The notes: generated by a model not told the origin, from the letters alone. A DNA stretch of 36,718 bases from a bacterium (GCA_021813595.1 JAKAKF010000222.1:1-36718), one strand, 5' to 3'; shown: positions 25,166 to 34,460, numbered from the stretch's first letter. Numbers and translations: made by a program.

Positions 25166-26506
25166 TCATCTTTCGATAAATCTCTGTACGTAACCTATAT
25201 CTACTTTTCCGGAAATGAAATCGCTGTCGTTTAATATTCTTTTAAGAAAAGGAATATTTGTTTCGATGCCGTCTATTTCAAATTCGTTCAGGGCGTTCTT
25301 AGCTTTATTTATTGCTCCAAGTCTGTTAGAATCGTGGACTATAAGCTTGGCTATTAACGAATCGTAATAAGGCTGTACGCTATATCCGCAATATCCCAAA
25401 TCGTCCACCCTGACGTTGAATCCGCCGGGCTTGATATAATTAGTTATTAAACCCGGCGACGGTTTAAAATTTATCGGATCTTCGGCGTTAATCCTGAGTT
25501 CTATGCTGTGGCCTTTAATTTTAACGTCTTCCTGTTTTATTTTAAGCCTGTCGCCGTTTGCTATTCTTATCTGTTCCTTAATGATATCGATACCGGTAAC
25601 AAGCTCGGTAACGGGATGTTCGACCTGAACGCGGGTATTTACTTCCATAAAATAAAAATCATCGTTTTTATCCAATAAAAATTCAAAAGTTGCCGCATTT
25701 ACGTAATTTATTTCCTTTACGACTTTTAATATTAATGCGCCCATCTTTTTTCTTGCAGCGGATTTTACGGCGAGAGACGGCGCCTCTTCTATAATTTTTT
25801 GATGTCTTCTCTGAATAGAGCAATCCCTTTCACCAAGATAAACCGCATTTCCGTACTTGTCTGCAAGCACCTGGAATTCTACATGCCTTGGATTTTCGCA
25901 AAATTTTTCCAAATAAACGTCCTGATCGCCGAAAAAAGACTGCGCTTCCTGTCTTGCCTGATGATAAGCCTGAGATAAATGAGCCGGCGTCAAAACCATT
26001 TTAATGCCTCTTCCGCCGCCGCCCATAGAAGCCTTAAGGATTAACGGATATCCTATTTTTTCGGCCGCTTTTTTAATCTCCTCTTCATTATCGTCTATAT
26101 CATCGCTGCCGGGTAAGACCGGAATGCCGAGGCTCTTGACTAATTTTCTGGCATTTCGCTTATTTCCAAGCATATTCATATTTGAAGAAGTAGGTCCGAT
26201 AAATTTGATGCCGCAATTCTCGCAAATTTCGGCAAAATTTGCATTTTCCGATAAAAAACCGTATCCGGGATGTATGGCTTCGCTGTCGGTTATTTCCGCC
26301 GCAGATATAATCGAAGATATATTAAGGTAACTTTTAGAAGAAGGCGGAGGCCCTATGCATATACTCTGGTCGGCATATTTTACGTGAAGACTGTCCCTGT
26401 CGGCAGTTGAATATACGGCAACAGTTTTTATGCCGATTTCTTTGCAAGCCCTTATGATTCTGACCGCAATTTCTCCTCTGTTGGCAATTAAAATTTTTCT
26501 AAACAT
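25166..26506 (-). CDS. accC: Acetyl-CoA carboxylase, biotin carboxylase subunit
   Basis: A 446-residue full-length biotin carboxylase. The pre-ATP-grasp domain opens FRKILIANRGEIAVRIIRAC and has EAIHPGYGFLSENANFA. The ATP-grasp domain carries KASMGGGGRGIKMV and the active-site signature FMEVNTRVQVEHPVTE with the catalytic Arg. RINAEDP and a C-terminal domain complete it. It carboxylates the biotin of AccB (the preceding gene, 89 bp upstream) using bicarbonate and ATP, the first half of malonyl-CoA synthesis. No accA or accD is in this window. No clear Shine-Dalgarno sequence is seen. Confidence 0.97.
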   Translation of the reverse strand: MFRKILIANRGEIAVRIIRACKEIGIKTVAVYSTADRDSLHVKYADQSICIGPPPSSKSYLNISSIISAAEITDSEAIHPGYGFLSENANFAEICENCGIKFIGPTSSNMNMLGNKRNARKLVKSLGIPVLPGSDDIDDNEEEIKKAAEKIGYPLILKASMGGGGRGIKMVLTPAHLSQAYHQARQEAQSFFGDQDVYLEKFCENPRHVEFQVLADKYGNAVYLGERDCSIQRRHQKIIEEAPSLAVKSAARKKMGALILKVVKEINYVNAATFEFLLDKNDDFYFMEVNTRVQVEHPVTELVTGIDIIKEQIRIANGDRLKIKQEDVKIKGHSIELRINAEDPINFKPSPGLITNYIKPGGFNVRVDDLGYCGYSVQPYYDSLIAKLIVHDSNRLGAINKAKNALNEFEIDGIETNIPFLKRILNDSDFISGKVDIGYVQRFIER

Positions 26507-26594
26507 ATTTTATTTTTTTATTTTCTGTTTTTAAGCTTATTTTTTAAGCTTATTTTATATAACTTATATAAAGTTTTATATTCCCCGAATTTTA

Positions 26595-27110
26595 TTAAAG
26601 AGGCTCTACCAAAAACAAAGGCTGTCCAAATTCGACCAATTGTCCGTTTTCAGCAAGAATAGATACTATCCTGCATTTCATATCGACCTCTATTTCATTC
26701 ATAATTTTCATAGCCTCGACTATACAAACAGGACTTCCTTTTTCGACTATAGAATCTACCTCGACGAAAGACGGTTTATCCGGAGAAGGCGACCTATAAA
26801 ACGAGCCTACAAAAGGAGAAACTATCTCTTTAAGACGTTCATTTTTAACTTTAGCCGATACTGCATCGGTTTCCGCCGCTATATTAGCCCTGCTTATAGC
26901 AAAGTTAGCAAGCTCCTCTTGTTCGTAATCGGAAATTTGAGCGCCGCGCTCTTCTTTTTTTCCAATTAATGCATTTCTGCGTCCGCCTTTATAAAATTCA
27001 TCGGAATCAAGGGTAACTTTAAACTCTTCGTCGCCTTTTTTATAGTAAAATTCTTTAATTTTATTAGATTTAATGAATTTAACCAAATCTTTAATGTCTT
27101 TTATATTCAT
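26595..27110 (-). CDS. accB: Acetyl-CoA carboxylase biotin carboxyl carrier protein
   Basis: A 171-residue BCCP. The N-terminal part (IKDIKDLVKFIKSNKIKEF) is the usual accB helical region, followed by a mobile linker (45-95). The biotinyl domain begins IVSPFVGSFYRSPSPDKPSF and has the thumb typical of BCCP. Biotin attaches at K135 in VEAMKIMNEIE. The protein carries the carboxyl group from AccC to the carboxyltransferase. AAAGGAG precedes the ATG. It lies between efp and accC in the widespread pepQ-efp-accB-accC order. Confidence 0.96.
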   Translation of the reverse strand: MNIKDIKDLVKFIKSNKIKEFYYKKGDEEFKVTLDSDEFYKGGRRNALIGKKEERGAQISDYEQEELANFAISRANIAAETDAVSAKVKNERLKEIVSPFVGSFYRSPSPDKPSFVEVDSIVEKGSPVCIVEAMKIMNEIEVDMKCRIVSILAENGQLVEFGQPLFLVEPL

Positions 27111-27174
27111 ATTTTCTCCTTTAACCCGGCAAGACGATATATTTTCATAGAATTACAATCGGGTAACCGATATT

Positions 27175-27744
27175 TTACTGTTTGGCACTTATTCTTTCTA
27201 TATAAGACCTAGTCCTGGTATCGACTTTTATTAAATCGCCTTCGTTTAAAAATAAAGGCACGCTTATAACTAATCCTGTTTCTAAAGTCGCGGGTTTGGT
27301 AGCGCCCGAAACGGTGTCGCCTCTAAGACCAGGTTCTGTTTGAGTTATTTTAACGTCTATAAAATTGGGCGTTTCTATATTTATTGGTTTGCCGTTATAA
27401 TAGAGCACTTTAACGTTTATATTTTCAAGCAAAAAACCGGCGCTTTCGGCGCAGGCTTCTTTGTCTATATGAACCTGATCATACGTTTCGTTGTCCATAA
27501 AAATAAAATCGCTACCCTCGTTGTAGAGATACTGCATATTTTTTTCTTCTATATTTGGCGTTTCAACTTTTTCTCCCGCCCTTAAAGTTCTGTCGATTAC
27601 TTTTCCCGAAATAAGGCTCTTCAGCTTTGTCCTGACGAACGCTCCGCCTTTGCCGGGCTTCACATGCTGAAAGTCGATTATTTCATACGGCTCCTTATCC
27701 ATTTCTATCTTAAGCCCTTTTTTAAAATCCGTAGTAGAATACAC
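27175..27744 (-). CDS. efp: Translation elongation factor P
   Basis: A 189-residue three-domain EF-P. It begins YSTTDFKKGLKIEMDKEPYE and carries VKPGKGGAFVRTKLK, with the tip lysine (K32) that reaches the peptidyl transferase centre and is modified in many bacteria. Domain III ends LINVDTRTRSYIERIS-like (here LIKVDTRTRSYIERIS). It relieves ribosome stalling at polyproline. The start is a GTG at 27744, supported by GGAGG 9 nt upstream and the conserved N-terminus. No modification enzyme (EpmA, EpmB or YmfI type) is in the window. Confidence 0.96.
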   Translation of the reverse strand: MYSTTDFKKGLKIEMDKEPYEIIDFQHVKPGKGGAFVRTKLKSLISGKVIDRTLRAGEKVETPNIEEKNMQYLYNEGSDFIFMDNETYDQVHIDKEACAESAGFLLENINVKVLYYNGKPINIETPNFIDVKITQTEPGLRGDTVSGATKPATLETGLVISVPLFLNEGDLIKVDTRTRSYIERISAKQ

Positions 27745-27897
27745 TTAGCAAAACCTCCGTTATATGTAATATTTTAATTTTAATATACTAATATTTAGTA
27801 TTTATTTTTGCATATTATTTTTATTTTCAACGCATTAATTAATTTAAAACAAAGCGGAATAAAAATCAACTATTAAATTTAAAACTGCATTTTAAAT

Positions 27898-29004
27898 CTA
27901 TAGCAAACTTTCTATACTATGCCGATTTTTTTTAATTCCGGTTATAATCCTTGCTCCTTCGCGTTCTACATAACACATATCTTCAATCCTTATGCCGAAT
28001 TCACCCTCTAAATAAACGCCGGGCTCCACGGTAAACACCATTCCTTCCTTAACCGTATCTAAATTTTTTTTGCCGACGTACGGATATTCGTGTATGTCTA
28101 ATCCTACGCCGTGCCCCAAAGAATGAGTAAAATATTTTCCGTAACCTCGTTTTTCTATATAATCGCGCGCCGTTTTATCTAAACTGCTAAATTTTACGCC
28201 CGGTTTTATTTTTGAAATAGCCTTCTGCTGCGCCGTATAAACCGTGTCGTAAACGTCTAAAAATTTCTTGTCCGGTTTTCCAAGATAAACCGTAAACGTC
28301 TCATCGCTCTTATATCCGTTAATCTCTGCTCCAAAGTCGCATAATAAAACTCCGCGCTTTGAAATAATTTTATCCGCTGAAGGCAAGCCGTGCGGAATAC
28401 TTGAATTTCTGCCGGAGAGCACTATCGTTTCAAATGATTCCGCAGAATAAAAATCTAAAAGATTTTTTTTATAAATTAAAGAAGCTTTTTTCTCGGAAAT
28501 ACCGTCTGATTCATTATGGTAAACAATTTTCTTAAGCATGTCGATAACGGCTTTTTCCGATACGGAAACTGCCTGCATTATATAGTCTAATTCTTTTTTA
28601 TCTTTTACGGATCTGATTTTCGATAAAAAGCCGCCTGCGGGAATAAAATTAAATTTATTTCCCAATTCTTTTGCAAACGATATGTATTCATCGTAAGTAA
28701 TATAATCCGATTCAAACAGTATAGAAGAAAAACCGCTTAAACCGGCTCTTGAAGATATGTCGGAGGCTATATCCTTGAATATTTCTTTTATTTCGATTAT
28801 ATTAACATTTTTAAAACATTCTCTGGAGGCTCTTTCGGAATATCTTGCATCGGTATAAAGAATAATTTCTCCGGAAACCGAAAAATACAGATATCCGCTT
28901 CCCGAAAAATTAGAGATAAAAAAGATATTTGCCGGCTTTTTAATTAAAATTCCCGACGCTTTTTTTTCTGCTATATTTGAAGCAAGTTCCGGCAAATTAA
29001 GCAT
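27898..29004 (-). CDS. pepQ: M24 family aminopeptidase (Xaa-Pro peptidase)
   Basis: A 368-residue creatinase-fold peptidase. The N-terminal domain (1-125) is the creatinase-N type. The catalytic pita-bread domain contains the metal ligands: the two Asp in LLCDFGAEINGYKSDETF, His in THSLGHGVGLDIHEYP, Glu in GMVFTVEPGVYLEG and Glu in GIRIEDMCYVE. It removes N-terminal residues before proline or splits X-Pro dipeptides in the cytoplasm. The gene lies directly upstream of efp on the same strand, a conserved arrangement. The name pepQ versus pepP is by convention; the exact specificity is not shown. Confidence 0.92.
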   Translation of the reverse strand: MLNLPELASNIAEKKASGILIKKPANIFFISNFSGSGYLYFSVSGEIILYTDARYSERASRECFKNVNIIEIKEIFKDIASDISSRAGLSGFSSILFESDYITYDEYISFAKELGNKFNFIPAGGFLSKIRSVKDKKELDYIMQAVSVSEKAVIDMLKKIVYHNESDGISEKKASLIYKKNLLDFYSAESFETIVLSGRNSSIPHGLPSADKIISKRGVLLCDFGAEINGYKSDETFTVYLGKPDKKFLDVYDTVYTAQQKAISKIKPGVKFSSLDKTARDYIEKRGYGKYFTHSLGHGVGLDIHEYPYVGKKNLDTVKEGMVFTVEPGVYLEGEFGIRIEDMCYVEREGARIITGIKKNRHSIESLL

Positions 29005-29058
29005 GGCTTATGATTATTTTATATTCTATTTATTTACTTTATTTATTGTTATATTTAC

Positions 29059-29322
29059 TCAGAGCAGGGAGGAACCTTTTTTGTAGGCATAAGTTTTCTG
29101 CAGAAAATTTTCTAAAACAGATATTGCTTTTTGACTTTTTTTATTATTGTTTTCTTTTTCTGTTTTAATTAAGTTTTGAAGTCTTCTTATGTTGCTCAAA
29201 GATTCTTCGTCAAAAGGATTTTCTTTTAGCAGGTCTATATAAATATTTAATGCTTCTAAATAATGTCCCTGCGATTCATAAATTTCCGCAAATGTTTTTG
29301 TTTTTAGTTGAGTATCCATCAT
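29059..29322 (-). CDS. Small TPR-like protein of unknown function
   Basis: An 87-residue helical protein starting MMDTQLKTKTFAEIYESQGH. The block FAEIYESQGHYLEALNIYID followed by LLKENPFDEESL matches one tetratricopeptide-like hairpin of the kind found near the N- or C-terminus of many deltaproteobacterial proteins (A-x-I-Y-x-x-Q-G-x-x-x-x-A-L-x-I-Y). The rest is Lys/Asn-rich helix. No catalytic residues or membrane segment are seen. I chose the first ATG (29322) over an upstream GTG at 29340, because the recognisable part starts later; no Shine-Dalgarno sequence supports either. It lies between glnD and pepQ, all on the minus strand. Confidence 0.62.
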   Translation of the reverse strand: MMDTQLKTKTFAEIYESQGHYLEALNIYIDLLKENPFDEESLSNIRRLQNLIKTEKENNNKKSQKAISVLENFLQKTYAYKKGSSLL

Positions 29323-29396
29323 AATTAATATTTTTATCACAACATAATACTTTTAGTCAAGCAAATTAAGCGGCGTCAAATTAAACGGCGGTTATT

Positions 29397-32105
29397 TTAA
29401 AGCTTATCTTTAACGGTTTGTTGTATTTTTTTCATTAAAAGCAAATTTCTTATTTTGCCGCCTTGATAATTTTTAACGTAAAACGTATCATATACTTTAT
29501 TTCCCTGCGTCGTAATTTTAGAAACAAAAATATCGATGTTAAATGAATTAAAAATTTTTCCTATATCGTGCAAAAGTCCTTTCCTGTCCAAAGCCTGTAT
29601 TTCTATTACGGTAAATTCATCGCTCATATTATTGTAAATTTCGACGGAAGTTATAACTCTGGGGCCGCTCTTTGCATATAAACTTTCGCTTTTTCTTTTA
29701 TTTTTTAACTTTTCCTCCAATTTTTCCGTTCCGTTGAAAACGTTAAAAAAAGTCTTTCTCAGTTTGTGCCAGTCGATATCTCCGTCAACTTTTTTGTATA
29801 TATGGTTTACAAAAAAAGTATCTACGAATTTACCGTCTTTTCTCGTGTTTATATCCGCACTCAATATATTAAAATCAAAATACGATAAAACTCCCGTAAT
29901 ATCCGAAAATATTGCTTTATTGTCTTCTCCGCAAATTACTATTTCATAATAATCTTCAGTTTCATGCATTTTTGCGACGAAATTAAATCTATGGGATTCG
30001 GTTATTTTCGAAAACAACTTTAAGTGCAGCAAAATATTTTCCTTGCTTTCTCTTGCCAAGTACTTGCCTGGGGAATAAAATTTATTAATAAAATCCGAAA
30101 TAAATTCTTTTAAATCCTTAATATTTTCAAGAAATTTATATCCGTTTTTACCTCTTAACGTTTCGGCGTATTCATATACTTTATTTATATAATAGGCGTC
30201 GTCTTTAAAATATTCTTCGGTATTTTTTAAATACGACAAGGTTCTTTCGTAAAGTTCGACTAACAGCATCTTCCTCCATGAATTAAACCTTGTTTTAGAA
30301 ACGGCCATAGAATCGCAAATACTGACTATAAAAAGAAGTTTTAAGCGCTCTACGTCTTTAACGATACCGGCAACGTATTTAATAGTTGACGGATCATGGA
30401 TATCCCTTCTTTCGGAAGTAAGAGGAAGAACGAAATGATTTAAAATTAAAAATTCTATAGCATCGGAAATATTTGAATTAAAACCTATTCTTTTTGCAAT
30501 TTTAGCTGCTATTTTTGAGCCTATGGACTCGTGATGAGCGGAATATCCTTTGCCGATATCGTGAAGAAGAAGAGAAAAATTTAAAATAAGCATATCTTCC
30601 GGGCTTAAATCCTCAAAGATTTCTTTAAGTTCGTTGTTTACTTTAAAATTTGCCATATTTTCAAGATAATATATACCGTTTAAAGAATGTGCATCGACCG
30701 TATATACATGATAAACGTCGTTAGTAGAGAGGGAATCTATTTTTTCAAACTCAGGAATTAAAGCGACGAGTATTTTAGTTTCATGCATTAACAGCAGCGT
30801 TTGATATACTCTTTTTTTATTCTTTAGTAAATTTATAAAAAAATCTTTTGAAAAATTACCTTTTTTAATTTTAGCGGCGTATTTGTTTCCGCTGATTCTT
30901 AATAAATTAACGGATTCCGCATTTAATCTGTAACCGGATGTTTGATACAAATTTAATAAATTAAAAATATTCCTATATTCGGATAAAAATAGTTCTTTGT
31001 TTTTTACCGCAATCAAACTGTTATTTAAAAAAAAATTATTTTCTAAAATTATTTCTTTTTGTTTTTTTTCCTTATATTTACTTATTAAAATCTTCGGTTC
31101 TATCAGAATATTTATAATTAATTTGGAAATATTATGTATGTTTTTCGCATTTAAATAATAGTCATGCATAAAATACTCTATTTTATTTAAAAATTTGCCG
31201 TCTTTATAATAAAATGCATTGGCTATATTCTCCTGAACGTCGAAAGTAAGCCTGTCATTTTTTTTTCCGGCAAGCAGATGCATCATAATGCGCGTTTTTA
31301 AAATGAATTTTTTTCCTTCATAAAGATCCGTTATATCCTCTTTTTTTAAAGAAGTGTCGGCTTTGTTTGCTTTCAGCGCGGCAATTACCGTTTCTTCGGC
31401 CTTTTTAAATTTATTTTGATATTCAAGGATTTCTCCGCCTCCATCAGGATTAGGAAATATATCCTTAACGCCAAGATAATATATCCATCCGCAATAAGAA
31501 TAATCCCTCAAACCTCCTATAGCCTCTTTAACATCCGGTTCAAGAAGAAAAATGTCGTTGTCGGTCATAACATTGATAAGCCGCCTTTTTCTTAAGCTCT
31601 TCATTATTTCTTTTAAAAAAATTAATTTCGCATCTATCTTTTTAAAATCGGATTTAAATTTATCAAATAAATACTTGTTGCCGGCAATATATCTTGCATT
31701 TATAAAAGACGTATAGGTATTCAAATCACTGCCCATAAGTTCTACCGCTTCGGCGCAGGTCATTACGCTCTGCGCAAGATCTACACCCGCATCCCAGAAT
31801 AAATAAAAAAAATCCTTCAGATCCCTTGCAGAATCCTCTCCGCTTAATCTGTTTTCCGTCAAAATCATTATATCTATGTCCGAATAAGGGCACAATTCTA
31901 AATTTGAGTAACTGCCCCCTGCCACTACACAGTAACCGTCTCTTCCTTTAATAAGGGAAAAAGCTTCGACGATTATGGAATCGTAAAAGAAAGAAATTTC
32001 CTTGGCGGTGTGAAACGAATCGTAATTAAGAAGGTCGTCTTTTAACAGCGCATATTTCGATCTTAGTTTTTGTTTTAATTCCGTTGACGTAATCATCGTA
32101 ATCAT
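29397..32105 (-). CDS. glnD: [Protein-PII] uridylyltransferase/uridylyl-removing enzyme GlnD
   Basis: A 902-residue full-length GlnD. The nucleotidyltransferase domain has GGSYSNLELCPYSDIDIMIL (about 63-82) with the catalytic D-x-D. A DUF294-like helical region follows. The HD hydrolase domain contains VDAHSLNGIYYLENM and LLLHDIGKGYSAHHESIG (about 510-530). Two ACT domains end the protein: EIVICGEDNKAIFSDITGVL and VIEIQALDRKGLLHDIGKIF. It uridylylates PII when glutamine is low and removes UMP when glutamine is high. Its target here is GlnB (21565-21903, Tyr51). GGAG lies 10 nt before the ATG at 32105. Confidence 0.95.
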   Translation of the reverse strand: MITMITSTELKQKLRSKYALLKDDLLNYDSFHTAKEISFFYDSIIVEAFSLIKGRDGYCVVAGGSYSNLELCPYSDIDIMILTENRLSGEDSARDLKDFFYLFWDAGVDLAQSVMTCAEAVELMGSDLNTYTSFINARYIAGNKYLFDKFKSDFKKIDAKLIFLKEIMKSLRKRRLINVMTDNDIFLLEPDVKEAIGGLRDYSYCGWIYYLGVKDIFPNPDGGGEILEYQNKFKKAEETVIAALKANKADTSLKKEDITDLYEGKKFILKTRIMMHLLAGKKNDRLTFDVQENIANAFYYKDGKFLNKIEYFMHDYYLNAKNIHNISKLIINILIEPKILISKYKEKKQKEIILENNFFLNNSLIAVKNKELFLSEYRNIFNLLNLYQTSGYRLNAESVNLLRISGNKYAAKIKKGNFSKDFFINLLKNKKRVYQTLLLMHETKILVALIPEFEKIDSLSTNDVYHVYTVDAHSLNGIYYLENMANFKVNNELKEIFEDLSPEDMLILNFSLLLHDIGKGYSAHHESIGSKIAAKIAKRIGFNSNISDAIEFLILNHFVLPLTSERRDIHDPSTIKYVAGIVKDVERLKLLFIVSICDSMAVSKTRFNSWRKMLLVELYERTLSYLKNTEEYFKDDAYYINKVYEYAETLRGKNGYKFLENIKDLKEFISDFINKFYSPGKYLARESKENILLHLKLFSKITESHRFNFVAKMHETEDYYEIVICGEDNKAIFSDITGVLSYFDFNILSADINTRKDGKFVDTFFVNHIYKKVDGDIDWHKLRKTFFNVFNGTEKLEEKLKNKRKSESLYAKSGPRVITSVEIYNNMSDEFTVIEIQALDRKGLLHDIGKIFNSFNIDIFVSKITTQGNKVYDTFYVKNYQGGKIRNLLLMKKIQQTVKDKL

Positions 32106-32303
32106 TAAGATTTATCTCCGTTATTCCGCTAATATATAATAATCTGTTATAATAATGATAAATTCATTTGGAACGATATATTTAATTTCTGTTTGCTTAA
32201 TACAACTAATACCGCATTGCACAAGCAAAGCTAAATTATTTAAAAGTAATTTTTGACGACTATAATACTGTTGACGATAGTATAATAATTATACAATTAT
32301 TTA

Positions 32304-32312
32304 TGCTATAAT
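32304..32312 (+). promoter_or_regulatory. Extended -10 promoter of the K+ channel gene
   Basis: TGCTATAAT at 32304-32312 is a perfect extended -10 (TGN-TATAAT), predicting a start about 35 bp before the channel ATG. Further upstream, TTGACGACTATAATACTG and TTGACGATAGTATAATAA lie head to tail at 32253-32288, a direct repeat that may add promoter or operator function. The 248-bp gap from glnD holds nothing else I recognise. Confidence 0.5.
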
Positions 32313-32353
32313 ATCTTTAAAAAAAACAAAAAATTTTATATAACTAAATAGAA

Positions 32354-33343
32354 ATGTTTAACGTCATATTAATTTTTTTTCGTAAGTTAAAAATATTAAC
32401 GAATCAGCATAAATCCGATTTAATAAGAATTTTTGTTTTTCTTATAGCTATACTTTTAATTTTTTCTTACTTATTCAGCCGTTACGAAAAAATATCTTTT
32501 TTTAAATCATTTTACTGGGCGGTTACTACCGCTACCACAGTAGGTTACGGCGACGTTACGCCGACAAACGATGCCGGAAGAATTATCGCTATGGGTTTAA
32601 TGATTGCCGGAATAGGAATTTTAGGTCTTTTTTTAGCGACGGTGTCTTCTATTATGTTTGAATTTAAAATAGGGAGGATATTTGGAACCGTGGAAAGCCA
32701 TATTTTTAAGGAACATATCGTTATACTAGGTTACAGCAGTTTAATAAAATCTTCTTTGAAAGATATTTTGGAAACGAAAGACAACGTCACTCTTGTGGCA
32801 AATATCGAAAAATCGCCGGAAAACACCGGTAAATTAATATTTATAAAAGGCGATATCACGGACGAAAAAACGGTTGCAAGAGCTCACATCGATAAAGCCA
32901 AGCTGTGCATTATTTCGGACGAAGACGATGCAAACTCTTTAATAGCCGGCATAAACGTTAGGACGCAATATAAAAATATTTACATAATCGCTTTAATTTT
33001 TAAAAAAGAAACTGAAAGGGCTTTTAAAGAAATAGGCATCAACGAGGTATTTTCCTCCGGTTCGTTTTCAAGCAGGGTTCTTGTTAAATCCATAGAGTTT
33101 AAAGGCGCTTCTAAATTTTTTAACCAGCTTTTAGACGAAAATTTTAAAGAAGGTCTCATAGAAAAAAATTTACCCGGAAATTTAGAAAATAAAGAATTTT
33201 TAGAAGTTATAAAATTTTTTAAAGAAAATAAAGACGAAATTGCCGTCGGAATAAAAAGAAATGAACTGGTTATAATAAATCCCGAAAAAACTTTTGCAGC
33301 GGCGGCAGGCGACAAAGTTATGCTGATCGGCAAAAAAAGCTGA
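32354..33343 (+). CDS. Two-TM potassium channel with RCK (TrkA-N) domain
   Basis: A 329-residue MthK-like ion-channel protein. Helix 1 is about residues 25-42 (IFVFLIAILLIFSYLF), then a pore loop with selectivity filter TTATTVGYGDVTP (56-68) and helix 2 about 74-100. A cytoplasmic RCK/TrkA-N domain begins HIVILGYSSLIKSSLKDIL, and a TrkA-C-like region ends it (RNELVIINPEKTF, GDKVMLIGKK). It is a K+ channel gated by its cytoplasmic ligand domain. The usual Rossmann G-x-G-x-x-G is degenerate (GYSSLIKS), so it may not bind NAD. No Shine-Dalgarno sequence is seen. It is divergent from glnD and 82 bp before purU. Confidence 0.9.
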   Translation: MFNVILIFFRKLKILTNQHKSDLIRIFVFLIAILLIFSYLFSRYEKISFFKSFYWAVTTATTVGYGDVTPTNDAGRIIAMGLMIAGIGILGLFLATVSSIMFEFKIGRIFGTVESHIFKEHIVILGYSSLIKSSLKDILETKDNVTLVANIEKSPENTGKLIFIKGDITDEKTVARAHIDKAKLCIISDEDDANSLIAGINVRTQYKNIYIIALIFKKETERAFKEIGINEVFSSGSFSSRVLVKSIEFKGASKFFNQLLDENFKEGLIEKNLPGNLENKEFLEVIKFFKENKDEIAVGIKRNELVIINPEKTFAAAAGDKVMLIGKKS

Positions 33344-33425
33344 CTTCAGGAACAATGCAGACGGAAGCAACTCGATAAAAGTAACCAAAACTCTTTATTT
33401 ATCTTAAAATTTAGAAAATAATACT

Positions 33426-34316
33426 ATGAATAGAAAATTAGTTTTAATCTTTTCTTGTCCTGATAAAAAAGGAATAGTAGCCGCAGTTTCAAAAGTCCTT
33501 TTTGAAAACGACGGAAATATAGTAGAATCAAACCAGCATTCAGCTAAATCTGTTACAAATCCCCATTTTTATATGAGAATCGTCTTTGAACTGGATAGTA
33601 TTTTTGCCGAAAAAAATCTTGCAAATATAAAAATAAAATTAAACGAACTTAAGAGCATATTCGGCATTGAATATGAATTAAACGATACTTCCGTTAAAAA
33701 AAATGCGGCAATTTTCGTCTCAAAAGAAGACCATTGCCTTTATGAGTTATTGTGGCAGACGAGTTCCGGCGATATTTTTTTGAATATCGGCTGCATATTG
33801 TCAAATCACAAAGTCCTGTCGTCCGTCGCAAATTTTTATAATGTGCCGTTTATATATATTCCGTCAAATTTTGCCGTTTCAGATAATGACGACGATAGCC
33901 TTAGGCTTAAACAGGAACGATTTATTTTAAACGAAATAGCAAAATACGATATTGATTTTATTATACTGGCAAAATATATGAGAATTTTATCGCCTGGTTT
34001 TATTAATTTATTCAATAAAAAGATAATAAACATTCATCATTCTTTTCTGCCGTCGTTTCCGGGAGCCAAGCCTTATCTTCAGGCATACGAAAAAGGCGTA
34101 AAAATAATCGGGGCAACCGCCCATTTCGTTAATGAAAAATTAGACGACGGACCCATAATAGAACAGGACGTCATAAGGATTAACCACGAAGACGACGCGG
34201 AAGAGCTTAAAAAGAAAGGAAAAATTATCGAAAGAACGGTATTGGCAATGGCAGTAAAATTTTTCGTCGAGGACAGAATAATACAATCGGGCAACAAAAC
34301 TATTGTTTTTGCTTAA
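33426..34316 (+). CDS. purU: Formyltetrahydrofolate deformylase
   Basis: A 296-residue PurU. Residues 1-85 are an ACT regulatory domain (VLIFSCPDKKGIVAAVSKVL). The formyl-transferase catalytic domain follows, with IGCILSNHKVL, ILAKYMRILSPGF, and NIHHSFLPSFPGAKPYLQAY, with the catalytic Asn/His, then GATAHFVNEKLDDGPIIEQD with the catalytic Asp. It hydrolyses 10-formyl-THF to formate and THF, supplying formate for PurT and balancing one-carbon pools. It may be co-transcribed with the channel gene 82 bp upstream. No Shine-Dalgarno sequence is visible. The stop lies 145 bp before the convergent repeat-protein gene. Confidence 0.94.
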   Translation: MNRKLVLIFSCPDKKGIVAAVSKVLFENDGNIVESNQHSAKSVTNPHFYMRIVFELDSIFAEKNLANIKIKLNELKSIFGIEYELNDTSVKKNAAIFVSKEDHCLYELLWQTSSGDIFLNIGCILSNHKVLSSVANFYNVPFIYIPSNFAVSDNDDDSLRLKQERFILNEIAKYDIDFIILAKYMRILSPGFINLFNKKIINIHHSFLPSFPGAKPYLQAYEKGVKIIGATAHFVNEKLDDGPIIEQDVIRINHEDDAEELKKKGKIIERTVLAMAVKFFVEDRIIQSGNKTIVFA

Positions 34317-34349
34317 ACAGCTGCCGACGCCTTTTTCAATAGCACGATT

Positions 34350-34445
34350 ATTTATTCGCTAAACCGGCAAACTCAGTCCGGAGTGAAGATGCGGAGGCTG
34401 ACGTTTATAAAAACGAAGCTTTTATGCCGGCCGAAGCGAATAAAT
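34350..34445. other. Compact palindromic element or structured RNA, 96 bp
   Basis: Nested pairings fill the convergent gap after purU. An outer stem is 11 bp and perfect (ATTTATTCGCT 34350-34360 with AGCGAATAAAT 34435-34445). A second stem is CCGGCA (34364-34369) with TGCCGG (34425-34430). Inside are two hairpins: TCAGTCCG (34373-34380) with CGGA-GG-CTGA (34392-34401), and CGTTT (34402-34406) with AAACG (34411-34415), giving a three-way junction. It could be a small non-coding RNA, an mRNA 3' end structure or a miniature transposable element. It matches no riboswitch class I know. Part of it recurs at 21953-21970. Confidence 0.5.
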
Positions 34446-34460
34446 CTGCCCCCTTTAATT

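Noticed and set aside
34364..34430. Possible c-di-GMP-I (GEMM) riboswitch because of GGCAAAC and TGCCGG blocks
   Set aside because: The order of conserved blocks (GGGACGCAAAGCC and the tetraloop receptor) does not match, and it lies after, not before, genes on both strands.
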